Source of the DNA: Planctomycetales bacterium
GTDB lineage: Bacteria; Planctomycetota; Planctomycetia; Pirellulales; Pirellulaceae
Assembly: GCA_020426845.1 (NCBI GenBank)
Contig: JAGQPF010000288.1
Coordinates: 1-42,311 of the forward strand
Length of the DNA stretch: 42,311 bases
Direction: 5' to 3'
The notes under the pieces are model-generated. The model saw nothing but the letters and a program-made list of their open reading frames with translations. It was not told the DNA's origin and searched no databases. The position numbers were made by a program, and so were the translations under genes. This document shows positions 33,634 to 40,958 of the stretch, piece by piece. Every line of letters starts with the position of its first letter. The stretch's first letter is position 1.

Positions 33634-35102
33634 GGGAGATCCTGTTGTGTCTTGTCTGACTCGGACTGCTGGATCAAACGCTGCTTGAGCTCGTGGAGCG
33701 ACGGCGCCAGCCCGACCGGCAGCGGCGCCGGGTCATGGAGCGAGAGCACTTCGGCGGGAAGCTGCTGGAGCAGTCGCCGGCAGCGGTCGCGCGTCGCGGT
33801 GAGCGGCTCGGGCGGAGACACGACTCGCCCCGCTCGCATGGCCGGTTGCAGCAAGTCGACCGCGTCGTCGCCCTCGAGAAAGTGGTGGGCGCCATTGGCC
33901 AGCACGCACGTTCCATCAACGGGCGGGGCGCCATGGGTGTGAATGATATCGCCCACAATCAGCCCGTCGCGAAACACTCGCCGCACTTGCTGTGGCGTTG
34001 GATTCGAGGTCTTGATCGGCTGCTCGGAAAGTTTGATCGCGGGACGCCAAGGGCTCGACTCGTCGACCCGAATGGCCGCTAGTTTGTAGACGCCGCCCAG
34101 TGCCGGCTGGTCGTAACAGGTGGCCAGCTTGGTGCCCACGCCCCAGACGGTGATCGCGGCCTGCTCCGACAGCAGCCGGTCAATCGAGTGCTCGTCCAGG
34201 TCGTTGCTGGCGACAATCGTCGCGTCGGGGAAGCCCGCCTCGTCGAGAATGCGGCGGGCGCCGCGGCTCAGGTCGCCGAGGTCGCCCGAGTCGAGCCGAA
34301 TGCCGAGCAGCCGATGCCCGTTGGCTCGCAGTTCCTGGCCGATGGCCGCCGCCTTGCGAACACCCTCCAGCGTGTCGTAGGTGTCGACCAAAAACAGGCT
34401 GTTGTTCGGCATCGCCTCGGCGTAGGCGCGAAACGCCTCCAGCTCGTCGTCAAACGCCATCACCCAGCTATGGGCATGCGTGCCACGCACGGGAATGCCG
34501 AACAGCTTGCCGGCCAAGACATTCGAAGTCGCCGCGCAGCCGCCGACGAACGCCGCGCGGCTCGCCGACAACCCGCCATCGATGCCTTGAGCGCGCCGCA
34601 AGCCGAATTCCAATACCGAGCCGCTTCCCGCCGCGCGGCACACGCGAGCCGCCTTGGTGGCGACCAGCGTCTGGAAGTTGACGAGGTTCAGCAGCGGCGT
34701 CTCCACCAACTGCGCCTGCAACAGCGGTCCGCTGACGCGTATCAACGGCTCGTGGGGGAACACGGGCGTGCCGTCCGGAATCACGTCCACGTCGCAGGTG
34801 AACTCCAGGCGGGCGAGCTCCTCCAGGTATCCGGGCTCGAATAAGGGCTTGCCATCGGCGCCCGTCAACGAGGCCAGGTAATCGACGTCCGAGGGATCGA
34901 ATTGCAAGCGAGACAGGTATTCGACGGCCGACTCGGCGCCGCAGGCAACCGCATACTGCCCGCCAAACGGCGGCTTGCGAAACGTGAGATGAAAGACGGC
35001 CGACTGCCGAGCCATCCCCTGTTTCCAGTACCCATAGCCCATGGTCAGCTGGTACAGGTCCGTCAGCAGAGCCAAACTTTGGCCAAAATGCTGCAGAGTC
35101 AT
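33630..35102 (-). CDS. pncB: Nicotinate phosphoribosyltransferase
   Basis: The 490-residue enzyme makes nicotinate mononucleotide from nicotinate and PRPP. LLTDLYQLTMGYGYWKQGM, FHLTFRKPPFGGQYAVACG, EFGLRRAQGIDGGLSASRAA, PVRGTHAHSWVMAF (family His), FLVDTYDTLEGV, GIRLDSGDLG and VWGVGTKLATC are standard blocks of the PncB2-like group. The ATG at 35102 is chosen because similarity starts within ten residues; the frame stays open upstream but runs through the promoter and operator. The gene is first in the cluster, overlapping nadE by 4 bp. Repression by the NrtR-like protein through the 35178-35196 palindrome is inferred. Confidence 0.95.
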   Translation of the reverse strand: MTLQHFGQSLALLTDLYQLTMGYGYWKQGMARQSAVFHLTFRKPPFGGQYAVACGAESAVEYLSRLQFDPSDVDYLASLTGADGKPLFEPGYLEELARLEFTCDVDVIPDGTPVFPHEPLIRVSGPLLQAQLVETPLLNLVNFQTLVATKAARVCRAAGSGSVLEFGLRRAQGIDGGLSASRAAFVGGCAATSNVLAGKLFGIPVRGTHAHSWVMAFDDELEAFRAYAEAMPNNSLFLVDTYDTLEGVRKAAAIGQELRANGHRLLGIRLDSGDLGDLSRGARRILDEAGFPDATIVASNDLDEHSIDRLLSEQAAITVWGVGTKLATCYDQPALGGVYKLAAIRVDESSPWRPAIKLSEQPIKTSNPTPQQVRRVFRDGLIVGDIIHTHGAPPVDGTCVLANGAHHFLEGDDAVDLLQPAMRAGRVVSPPEPLTATRDRCRRLLQQLPAEVLSLHDPAPLPVGLAPSLHELKQRLIQQSESDKTQQDLP

Positions 35103-35458
35103 GGTGGCGTCCCGGTGAAGCAGGTCCTTGTATTTCGCTTTGTTCTGCGGCGACCGAAGCGGCGCTTGCCGAACACATAGTGTATCATCGACACTAAGGT
35201 GGCGGTGGTCAAGGCAAATCAACCATTTTTTGCCGTTGCGAACCGATTCGCGGAGCGGTTAAGTCGCCACGTGGGCCGTCAAGTTTGTGATTCGGGTCGT
35301 AGAGTCGCTTCGTCGCGGCGTCCGATGTTTCAAAATGGACGGGCATTGGCCGCTCCTCCGGACGGGTCGGAAGATGGCCCGCCGAAAGTTACAATGCGCG
35401 AGTGCCGTGTGGCGCCGCCCACGAATCATTGATGAGCCACCTTGGGATCACGACAGCC
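35103..35458. other. Divergent intergenic region, pncB / halogenase-like gene
   Basis: These 356 bp hold the promoters of two divergent operons and I support no gene in them. The candidate NrtR operator is at 35178-35196. A leftward TTGACC (35207-35212) with GTATCA on the top strand (TGATAC leftward, 35182-35187) about 19 bp away is a possible pncB promoter that the operator would cover. The right half shows nothing distinctive. Confidence 0.45.
35178..35196. promoter_or_regulatory. Candidate NrtR operator upstream of pncB
   Basis: TAGTG-N9-CACTA is a perfect dyad, extended to TAGTGT/ACACTA (6-bp arms, 7-bp spacer). It lies 76 bp upstream of the pncB start, overlapping a possible -10 region. 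Its position ahead of an NAD operon containing an nrtR-like gene, and its short AT-containing palindromic form, fit NrtR sites in general. The assignment is inferred. Confidence 0.6.
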
Positions 35459-36718
35459 ATGGTCACCTCCTCCGATCCACTTACCGTTGACTGCGTTTGC
35501 ATCGGCGCGGGCCCGGCCGGCTCGACGACTGCAGCGTTGGTCGCCCAGCATGGCTGGAAGACGTTGCTCGTCGAACGCGATCCGATGCCTCGATTTCACG
35601 TCGGCGAGTCGCTGATGCCCGAGACCTACTGGACGCTGGAGCGTCTGGGCGTCGTTGACGAGCTGCGGCGACGGGCGTTCACTCGCAAACAAGGCGTGCA
35701 GTTCGTCACCCAACAGGGCAAGGAGACTCGTCCGTTCTTCTTCCGCCAGCACGACGACCGCGAGAGCTCGATTACCTGGCATGTCGAGCGGGCCGACTTC
35801 GACCAGATGCTGTTCGAGAACGCGCAACGGCTCGGCGCCGATTGCCGCGACCGCACTCGCGTCACGGACATCCATTTCGGCGAGCCAGGCGAGCCGCACC
35901 TGTTGACGCTCAAGCCTGCCGACGGCGAGCCGTACGAAGTGCGGGCGCGAGTCGTGGTCGACGCCACCGGCCAGCAGGCGATGATCGCGAACCGGCTGGG
36001 GCTCCGCGAGAACTACGCGGACCTGCAAAAGGCGGCCATTTGGGGTTACTATCGCGGCGGCGCCCGAATGCCCGACGGCGAGGCCGAGCTGACCACCATC
36101 ATGAACACATCGGACAAGGACAGCTGGTTCTGGTACATCCCGATGTCGGGCGACACGGTGAGTGTCGGTTTGGTGTCAGACTCCGACCGCATGAAGCGAA
36201 CGCGCGGCACCGCGGAGGAGATCTTCCAACAGGAGCTGGCGAATTGCCCGGTGCTGCAGCAGCGTCTGGAGCACGCCGAGCTGGTCAGCGAGTTGCGAGT
36301 CGCGAAAGAGTTCTCGTACAGCACTCGCGAGCACGCCGGCGAGGGCTGGGTGCTGGTGGGAGATGCCTACGGATTTATCGATCCGATCTACTCGTCCGGC
36401 GTGTACCTGGCGTTGAAGTCGGGGGAGCTGGCGGCAGACGCGATTGACGAGGGCTTCCGCAGCTCGGATTTGTCCGCCGGGCAGTTGGCGAAGTGGTGCC
36501 CCGACTTCGAGCAGGGCGTCGACCTGATTCGGCGGCTCGTCCGCGCCTTTTACACTCGCCCGTTCAGTTTCGGGGGCTTTATGAAAGAGCACCCGCAGCA
36601 TCAATCGAATTTGACGGACTTGTTGATTGGACGCGTGTTCGGCAACGAAGCCGGCGATATTTTTGATGACATGGATCCTTGGATCCGCCAATTGCTGATG
36701 TCCGAGTCAGTCGAGTAA
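35459..36718 (+). CDS. FAD-dependent oxidoreductase, flavin-halogenase-like
   Basis: The FAD-binding motif VDCVCIGAGPAGSTTAALVA lies near the N-terminus. ERDPMPRFHVGESLMPETYW, RVVVDATGQQAMIANRLG and GWVLVGDAYGFIDPIYSSGVYLAL complete the flavoprotein fold. Two features recall flavin-dependent halogenases: a Lys in FTRKQGVQF (about residue 77, near the position of the halogenase active-site Lys) and WFWYIP, a form of the WxWxIP motif. Geranylgeranyl-reductase-type or hydroxylase activity is the alternative. I chose the ATG at 35459 because it is closest to the FAD motif; an ATG at 35432 and a GTG at 35402 are in frame, and none has a convincing Shine-Dalgarno. The ferrochelatase gene follows after 2 bp. 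Confidence 0.8.
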   Translation: MVTSSDPLTVDCVCIGAGPAGSTTAALVAQHGWKTLLVERDPMPRFHVGESLMPETYWTLERLGVVDELRRRAFTRKQGVQFVTQQGKETRPFFFRQHDDRESSITWHVERADFDQMLFENAQRLGADCRDRTRVTDIHFGEPGEPHLLTLKPADGEPYEVRARVVVDATGQQAMIANRLGLRENYADLQKAAIWGYYRGGARMPDGEAELTTIMNTSDKDSWFWYIPMSGDTVSVGLVSDSDRMKRTRGTAEEIFQQELANCPVLQQRLEHAELVSELRVAKEFSYSTREHAGEGWVLVGDAYGFIDPIYSSGVYLALKSGELAADAIDEGFRSSDLSAGQLAKWCPDFEQGVDLIRRLVRAFYTRPFSFGGFMKEHPQHQSNLTDLLIGRVFGNEAGDIFDDMDPWIRQLLMSESVE

Positions 36719-36720
36719 CC

Positions 36721-37746
36721 ATGCCCGAGTCTTATGACGCGCTGTTGTTTGTCTCCTTCGGCGGCCCCGAGGGTATGGACGATGTGATTCCATTTTTGCG
36801 GAACGTGTTGCGGGGGCGGAACGTTCCCGAGGAGCGAATGCTGGAAGTCGCCGAACACTATCGCCAGTTCGGCGGGGTGAGCCCCATCAACGAGCAGAAT
36901 CGGCAGTTGATCGCGGCGATTGAGGCCGAGCTGGCGAGCCGGGGCATCGAGTTGCCCGTGTATTGGGGCAATCGCAATTGGCATCCGTTGCTTCCGGACA
37001 CGCTCGAGCAGATGAAACGCGATGGCGTGCGGCGTGCGCTGGCATTCATGACGAGCGCCTTTAGTTCCTATTCCGGGTGCCGGCAGTACCGCGAGAACAT
37101 CCTTGCCGCTCAGCAAGAGGTTGGCTCGGATGCTCCGGTCGTCGACAAGCTGCGTGTGTTCTTCAACCACCCCGGCTTCGTCGAGGCGCAAGCGGCGCGG
37201 CTCAACGAGGCGGCCGCTGAGCTGCCCGCGGGTGCGGCGCCGCATGTGATTTTCACCGCGCACAGCATACCGCTTGCAATGGCAACCAGCAGCTCCTACG
37301 AGACGCAGCTGCAGTCGGCCTGCCGGCTGGTGGCGAGCGCAGCCGGCTGCGACAGCTGGGAGCTCGCCTATCAGAGCCGCAGCGGCCCGCCAACTCAGCC
37401 ATGGCTCGAGCCCGATATCTGCGATGCGCTGCAGGCGCTTTTTGATCGCGATCCGGGTCGGCCCACGATCGTTTGCCCCATCGGCTTCCTCTCGGATCAC
37501 ATGGAAGTCTTGTTTGATCTCGACACGGAGGCCAAGCAGGCGGCCGAGCGGCTTGGGCATCCGTTTGCGCGCGCCGGGACGGTCGGCTGCCACCCGAAGT
37601 TCGTCGCCATGATTGTCGATCTGATTCAGGAGCGGCGCGAAGGCGGAGAGCGATTGGCGTTGGGCGAGTTGCCGCCGAGCCACGATGTCTGCCCCGAAGA
37701 TTGTTGTCCCTCGGGGCGGCCCGCTCGCCCTTCCCACAGCGGCTGA
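36721..37746 (+). CDS. hemH: Ferrochelatase (probably coproporphyrin ferrochelatase type)
   Basis: The 341-residue protein inserts iron into a porphyrin. Family blocks are ALLFVSFGGPEGMDDVIPFL, YRQFGGVSPINEQNR, the active-site His181 in FTAHSIPLAMA, AYQSRSGPPTQPWLEPD and the acidic residue Glu262 in GFLSDHMEVLFDLDTEA. The C-terminal end carries CPEDCC (Cys324, Cys328, Cys329) with Cys290 in GCHPKF; these may ligate a [2Fe-2S] cluster, as in several microbial ferrochelatases. It is tightly packed between the flavoprotein (2 bp) and SRPBCC (8 bp) genes. A hemQ gene elsewhere in the window makes coproporphyrin III the likely substrate. Confidence 0.93.
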   Translation: MPESYDALLFVSFGGPEGMDDVIPFLRNVLRGRNVPEERMLEVAEHYRQFGGVSPINEQNRQLIAAIEAELASRGIELPVYWGNRNWHPLLPDTLEQMKRDGVRRALAFMTSAFSSYSGCRQYRENILAAQQEVGSDAPVVDKLRVFFNHPGFVEAQAARLNEAAAELPAGAAPHVIFTAHSIPLAMATSSSYETQLQSACRLVASAAGCDSWELAYQSRSGPPTQPWLEPDICDALQALFDRDPGRPTIVCPIGFLSDHMEVLFDLDTEAKQAAERLGHPFARAGTVGCHPKFVAMIVDLIQERREGGERLALGELPPSHDVCPEDCCPSGRPARPSHSG

Positions 37747-37754
37747 GCCACTCG

Positions 37755-38261
37755 ATGCACCTTCCGGAGATTCACATTGAGCGTCAGCATCGCGGCTGGG
37801 AGCTGCGCACCGAGATGCTGTTGCCGCACGAACCCGAGCAAGTGTTTCCGTTCTTCGCGGATGCGGGCAATCTCCAGCAGTTGACGCCGCGATATTTGCG
37901 GTTCAAGATCCTGACGCCGTTGCCGATCGAGATGCACCGCGGCGCAGTGATCGACTATCGGCTCAGGCTGCACGGCTTGCCGATTGCCTGGCGGACGGAG
38001 ATCACCGAGTGGGATCCGCCCTACCGGTTCGTCGATTCCCAGCGCAAGGGACCTTACCGCTGGTGGGTCCACGAACACCAGTTTCTGGTCGACGAATCCG
38101 GCGGCACGCGCGTGGTGGATTGCGTGCGTTACGACCTGCCGCTCGGAAGGCTGCTCCATCCGCTCTTTGTCAAACGCGATTTGCGAAACATTTTTCGCTT
38201 TCGCGCGAAAGTGATGCACGAGCACTTCATCGAGTCCGTAGCACAGGCTGCCAGCCTGTGA
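37755..38261 (+). CDS. SRPBCC (START-like) protein
   Basis: The ATG at 37755 (MHLPEIHIERQHRG) is used; the frame is open further 5' but overlaps the ferrochelatase end. The 168-residue cytosolic protein has a START-like fold: LRTEMLLPHEPEQVFPFFADAGNL, LTPRYLRFKILT, IDYRLRLHGLPIAWRTEITEW and FVDSQRKGPYRWWVHEHQF. It is close to the 'cyclase/dehydrase' group that binds hydrophobic ligands. Its place after ferrochelatase and the flavoprotein suggests a lipid- or tetrapyrrole-related ligand, but this is a guess. The last codons (VAQAASL and stop) are read from a CAGGCTGCCAGCCTG repeat, so the C-terminus has been set by repeat sequence. Confidence 0.85.
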   Translation: MHLPEIHIERQHRGWELRTEMLLPHEPEQVFPFFADAGNLQQLTPRYLRFKILTPLPIEMHRGAVIDYRLRLHGLPIAWRTEITEWDPPYRFVDSQRKGPYRWWVHEHQFLVDESGGTRVVDCVRYDLPLGRLLHPLFVKRDLRNIFRFRAKVMHEHFIESVAQAASL

Positions 38262-38310
38262 TTGTTGTGGTCTTGAGCGAAGGTTGCAGGCTGGCAACGC
38301 TGGCAACCTG
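38240..38310. repeat. CAGGCTGCCAGCCTG repeat at the SRPBCC 3' end
   Basis: Palindromic copies at about 38242-38262 and 38284-38312 match the cluster at 20156-20295. The first copy includes the stop codon of the SRPBCC gene. Confidence 0.8.
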
Positions 38311-38715
38311 CACCACGACGCGCGGGGCAAGTCACGCCTCGTAGCCTCGTAGCATGGGCTTCGCGCGTAGCACGGGCGTCCTCGCCCGTGCAGAACTGCG
38401 CATCACCATCACGCCGGCCGAGGCCCGCTTCGCGCGTAGCATGGGTGCCCTCGCGCGCCCTCGCCCGTGCAGAACTGCACAGCCCATCACGCCGGCCGAG
38501 GCCCGCTTCGCGCGTAGCATGGGCGCCCTCGCCCGTGCAGAACTGCGATTCACCATCACGCCGGCCGAGGCCCGCTTCACGCGTAGCATGGGCGCCCTCG
38601 CCCGTGCAGCACTGCGATTCACCGATGCAATCACAGGCTAGCAGCCTGTGCCACGACCATCACAGGCTAGCAGCCTGTGCCACGACATCACAGGCTGGCA
38701 GCCTGTGCTACGACA
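38262..38715. other. Repeat-filled convergent intergenic region
   Basis: These 454 bp lie between the convergent SRPBCC and DUF1501 genes and consist almost entirely of repeats: CAGGCTGG palindromes at both ends and a 69-bp tandem array in the middle. An open frame of 95 codons crosses the array but is not considered a gene. Confidence 0.75.
38362..38634. repeat. Four 69-bp tandem repeats (CGCGTAGCATGGGCGCCCTCG type)
   Basis: Copies start at 38362, 38431, 38509 and 38578. Spacing is 69, 78 and 69 bp; the longer one is due to an internal duplication of CGCGCCCTCG-like sequence. Shared words are CGCGTAGCATGGG, CCTCGCCCGTGCAG and ATCACGCCGGCCGAGGCCCG. Confidence 0.9.
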
Positions 38716-38720
38716 TCAGG
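38634..38720. repeat. Three tandem CAGGCTAGCAGCCTGTG palindromes
   Basis: Three copies of ATCACAGGCT(A/G)GCAGCCTGTG lie close together, separated by CCACGAC-like spacers, ending next to the stop of the leftward DUF1501 gene. They are the same family as the 20156-20295 cluster. Confidence 0.85.
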
Positions 38721-40026
38721 CCAATTCGGGGATTGGCCGGCCGCCTTCGGTGACAACCGGCATGGGGCGTCCGCGCGAGTTGATCCAATGCGAGCCGAGA
38801 TCAATCTCGAGGTGGCGGAAGACCGTGGCGGCGAGGTCCTGGGGTCGGACGGCGGCGCTGGCAATCTCTCCTCCGCGGCTGTCGGTGGAGCCTATGACTT
38901 GGCCGTGGTTGAGCCCGCCGCCGGCCATTAGCATGGACATCACGGCGGTCCAGTGGTCGCGGCCGGCGTCCTTGTTGATCACGGGGGAGCGGCCAAATTC
39001 GCCCATCATCATGACGAGCGTCGAGTCGAGCAGGCCACGCTGCTCGAGGTCGGTCACCAGCGTGTGCATGGTGCGGTCCACTCGGGGCAGCAGCGGCGTC
39101 AGGCCTTTCGCAATGCCGCCCCAACGAACCTGGTCGCCATGGTGGTCAAAGTAGCCCCAGGCGCCGCTGACCAGCACGAAGGTGACGCCGGATTCAACGA
39201 GCCGTCTCGCCAGCAGCGCCTTTTGGCCGATGCTCTCGCTGCCGTACGCTTCGCGTGTCTCCGGCGACTCTTGCTGGATGTCGAACGCCTGCTGCACCTT
39301 GCCTGACAGAACCATGTCATATGCCTGGCGAGTGAAGCGATCGGTGCGCTGCAACGTGGCGTTGGTCTCGATCGCGCGGCCGAAGGAGTCGAGCTTGCGG
39401 CGCAGTTGCTCGCGGTCGGTGAGCCGGGGGATATCGAGCCCGGTTGGCACGCCGAACTTGCCGGCTAGCTCCAGTCCCTTGACGGGAGCGAACTGCGAGC
39501 CCATATCGCCCGACTCCCAGACGTCGGAGGTCCAGGAGTCGGCCAAGCCGACAAAGGGCGGCATCTCCGGGTCGTTGGCGCCGCAAAACTTCGCGGCGAC
39601 CGAGCCCATCGAAGGGTAGCCGCCGCCGTCGCGGCCGTCATTGGTCCGCCGAGCCAGCGGATTGCCCGCTTGCATGGTGATGGGGGTGTGGTTGCTTGCC
39701 TTGCAGTCGACGGAGCGAATGATCGACAGCCGGTCGGCGATTGACGCCTGCAGCGGCAGGTGCTCCGAGAACTGCACACCCGGCAACGCCGTGGGGATCA
39801 CGCCGTAGGGCCCGCGAATCTCCATCGGTGCGTTCGGCTTGGGGTCCCACATGTCGATGTGACTGGGGCCGCCCGACAGCCAGAACAGAATGACGGACTT
39901 CTTCTTCTGCGTCGCCGCAGCCTCCAATGCCATGGCCAGCGTCGAGCACGAAAGACCGGCGGCAGCGCCGAGACCGGCCTGAAGGAACCAACGTCGCGAA
40001 CCAACGTGAATGAGCGGGCGGAGCAT
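38716..40026 (-). CDS. DUF1501 exported protein (Tat signal), second copy
   Basis: The ATG at 40026 begins MLRPLIHVGSRRWFLQAG, a twin-arginine leader; the frame extends further upstream but without coding character. The 436-residue product has the DUF1501 blocks SVILFWLSGGPSHIDMWDPK, SIIRSVDCKASNHTP, GVTFVLVSGAWGYFDHHGDQ and LVMMMGEFGRSPVINKDAGRDHW, and ends PVVTEGGRPIPEL. It is only distantly similar to the DUF1501 protein at 12371-13795 and belongs to the subgroup with the 'GYPSMGSVAAKFCG' segment. No DUF1549/DUF1553 gene lies next to it within the window, so it is either a solitary member or its partner is elsewhere. It is probably exported folded; its activity is unknown. Confidence 0.9.
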   Translation of the reverse strand: MLRPLIHVGSRRWFLQAGLGAAAGLSCSTLAMALEAAATQKKKSVILFWLSGGPSHIDMWDPKPNAPMEIRGPYGVIPTALPGVQFSEHLPLQASIADRLSIIRSVDCKASNHTPITMQAGNPLARRTNDGRDGGGYPSMGSVAAKFCGANDPEMPPFVGLADSWTSDVWESGDMGSQFAPVKGLELAGKFGVPTGLDIPRLTDREQLRRKLDSFGRAIETNATLQRTDRFTRQAYDMVLSGKVQQAFDIQQESPETREAYGSESIGQKALLARRLVESGVTFVLVSGAWGYFDHHGDQVRWGGIAKGLTPLLPRVDRTMHTLVTDLEQRGLLDSTLVMMMGEFGRSPVINKDAGRDHWTAVMSMLMAGGGLNHGQVIGSTDSRGGEIASAAVRPQDLAATVFRHLEIDLGSHWINSRGRPMPVVTEGGRPIPELA

Positions 40027-40341
40027 GGTCGGACTCACCGAAGGGAGGGTGAAGGGCGAGGTTGGATGGAGGGCGTTGATGGTGGGTTGATTGGCCAGGG
40101 ACGGCAGGAAGGTAACTCGAAGTGTAAGCGAGGATAGCACCCGGTTGGTGGCCGAGATCCGTTGCGGTTCCCGGGAACGGCTCGCAGTCTCAACGCGAAT
40201 AGTCTACCAATCCCGGTCCGGAACTCCAAACATTCCTCGATCGCCGAGGCGGAGAAGGAAGTTCATGGGGCCGGCAAGGACGTGCCACCGGCGACACGCC
40301 CCTTGCGAGCCGTAGGGAGCAGTAGGGAGCGTTAAGGGGCC
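40027..40341. other. Intergenic region upstream of the second DUF1501 gene
   Basis: I support no gene in these 315 bp, which separate two leftward genes. GTAGGGAGC occurs at 40312-40320 and 40322-40330, and TTAGGGAGC at 40342-40350 covers the stop codon of the upstream gene. The promoter of the DUF1501 gene must lie in the left half but I see no clear -35/-10 pair. Confidence 0.4.
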
Positions 40342-40746
40342 TTAGGGAGCGTCGACCTTCGGGTCGGTTAACTCGCGACGCTGAGCTTTGGGGAGGTAGG
40401 CTCGTTCCAGCAGCTCGGGGTCCCGCTGCGACCAGGATTCGCGGAAGTGCCGCGCCTCGACTTTTCGCAGCACTTTGCCATCGTGCCAGACGGCCACGTA
40501 GTTGTCCGTCTTCCAGTCGCGTTGTGGCTTTTGTCCCGGCTTTTTCAGCAGGCGCCATGCGCGAACGTTGTACCGGCACTGTTCGGAGCACCAGTCATAG
40601 AAGATCACCTGATCGAACACATGCCGAGCTTGGTCGTCGTAGAAGTGATTGACTTCCACCAAGTCGACACGATCCCACGCCACGTCCGCGGGTGGGTTGG
40701 TCGAGATGATCGTGAGCAGCATCGAAATACAGTCCAGCGTGGCCAT
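40342..40746 (-). CDS. Small planctomycete-type protein of unknown function
   Basis: The 134-residue protein is supported by a strong start: AGGAGG lies five bases upstream of the ATG at 40746. The core (VDLVEVNHFYDDQARHVFDQ, then VIFYDWCSEQCRYNVRAWR, then YVAVWHDGKVLRKVEA, then ESWSQRDPELLERAYLPKAQR) is rich in aromatic residues. From memory it resembles a paralogous family found many times in planctomycete genomes. No signal peptide or membrane segment is present. The repeated occurrence in such genomes has not been explained; a mobile origin or a toxin-antitoxin-like role cannot be judged here. The stop codon lies inside a TAGGGAGC repeat. Confidence 0.75.
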   Translation of the reverse strand: MATLDCISMLLTIISTNPPADVAWDRVDLVEVNHFYDDQARHVFDQVIFYDWCSEQCRYNVRAWRLLKKPGQKPQRDWKTDNYVAVWHDGKVLRKVEARHFRESWSQRDPELLERAYLPKAQRRELTDPKVDAP

Positions 40747-40958
40747 TGGCTCCTCCTTGATCCATGGCGACGTGCGAATCTGTCTTCCCGCATCATTTCA
40801 TATCGGTTCGCCGCAGCTGGGGCTAGAGCGGTTTTTTGAATTCTCGCCCGGCTCGAGCCGTCGCGGCGGCTCGCCGCGCCCACGGGCAGTCGAAACAGCG
40901 TATGATCGATTGGGCGTGCCCCAAACTGCTCTACGACTCCCACACGAGGAGTGAACTC

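Noticed and set aside
36601..37737. A 378-codon leftward frame opposite ferrochelatase
   Set aside because: It is shadow sequence; ferrochelatase motifs are unambiguous on the top strand.
38354..38641. A 95-codon open frame (MGFARSTGVLARAEL...) on the top strand
   Set aside because: It is entirely the 69-bp tandem repeat read in frame, between convergent genes and without a ribosome site.
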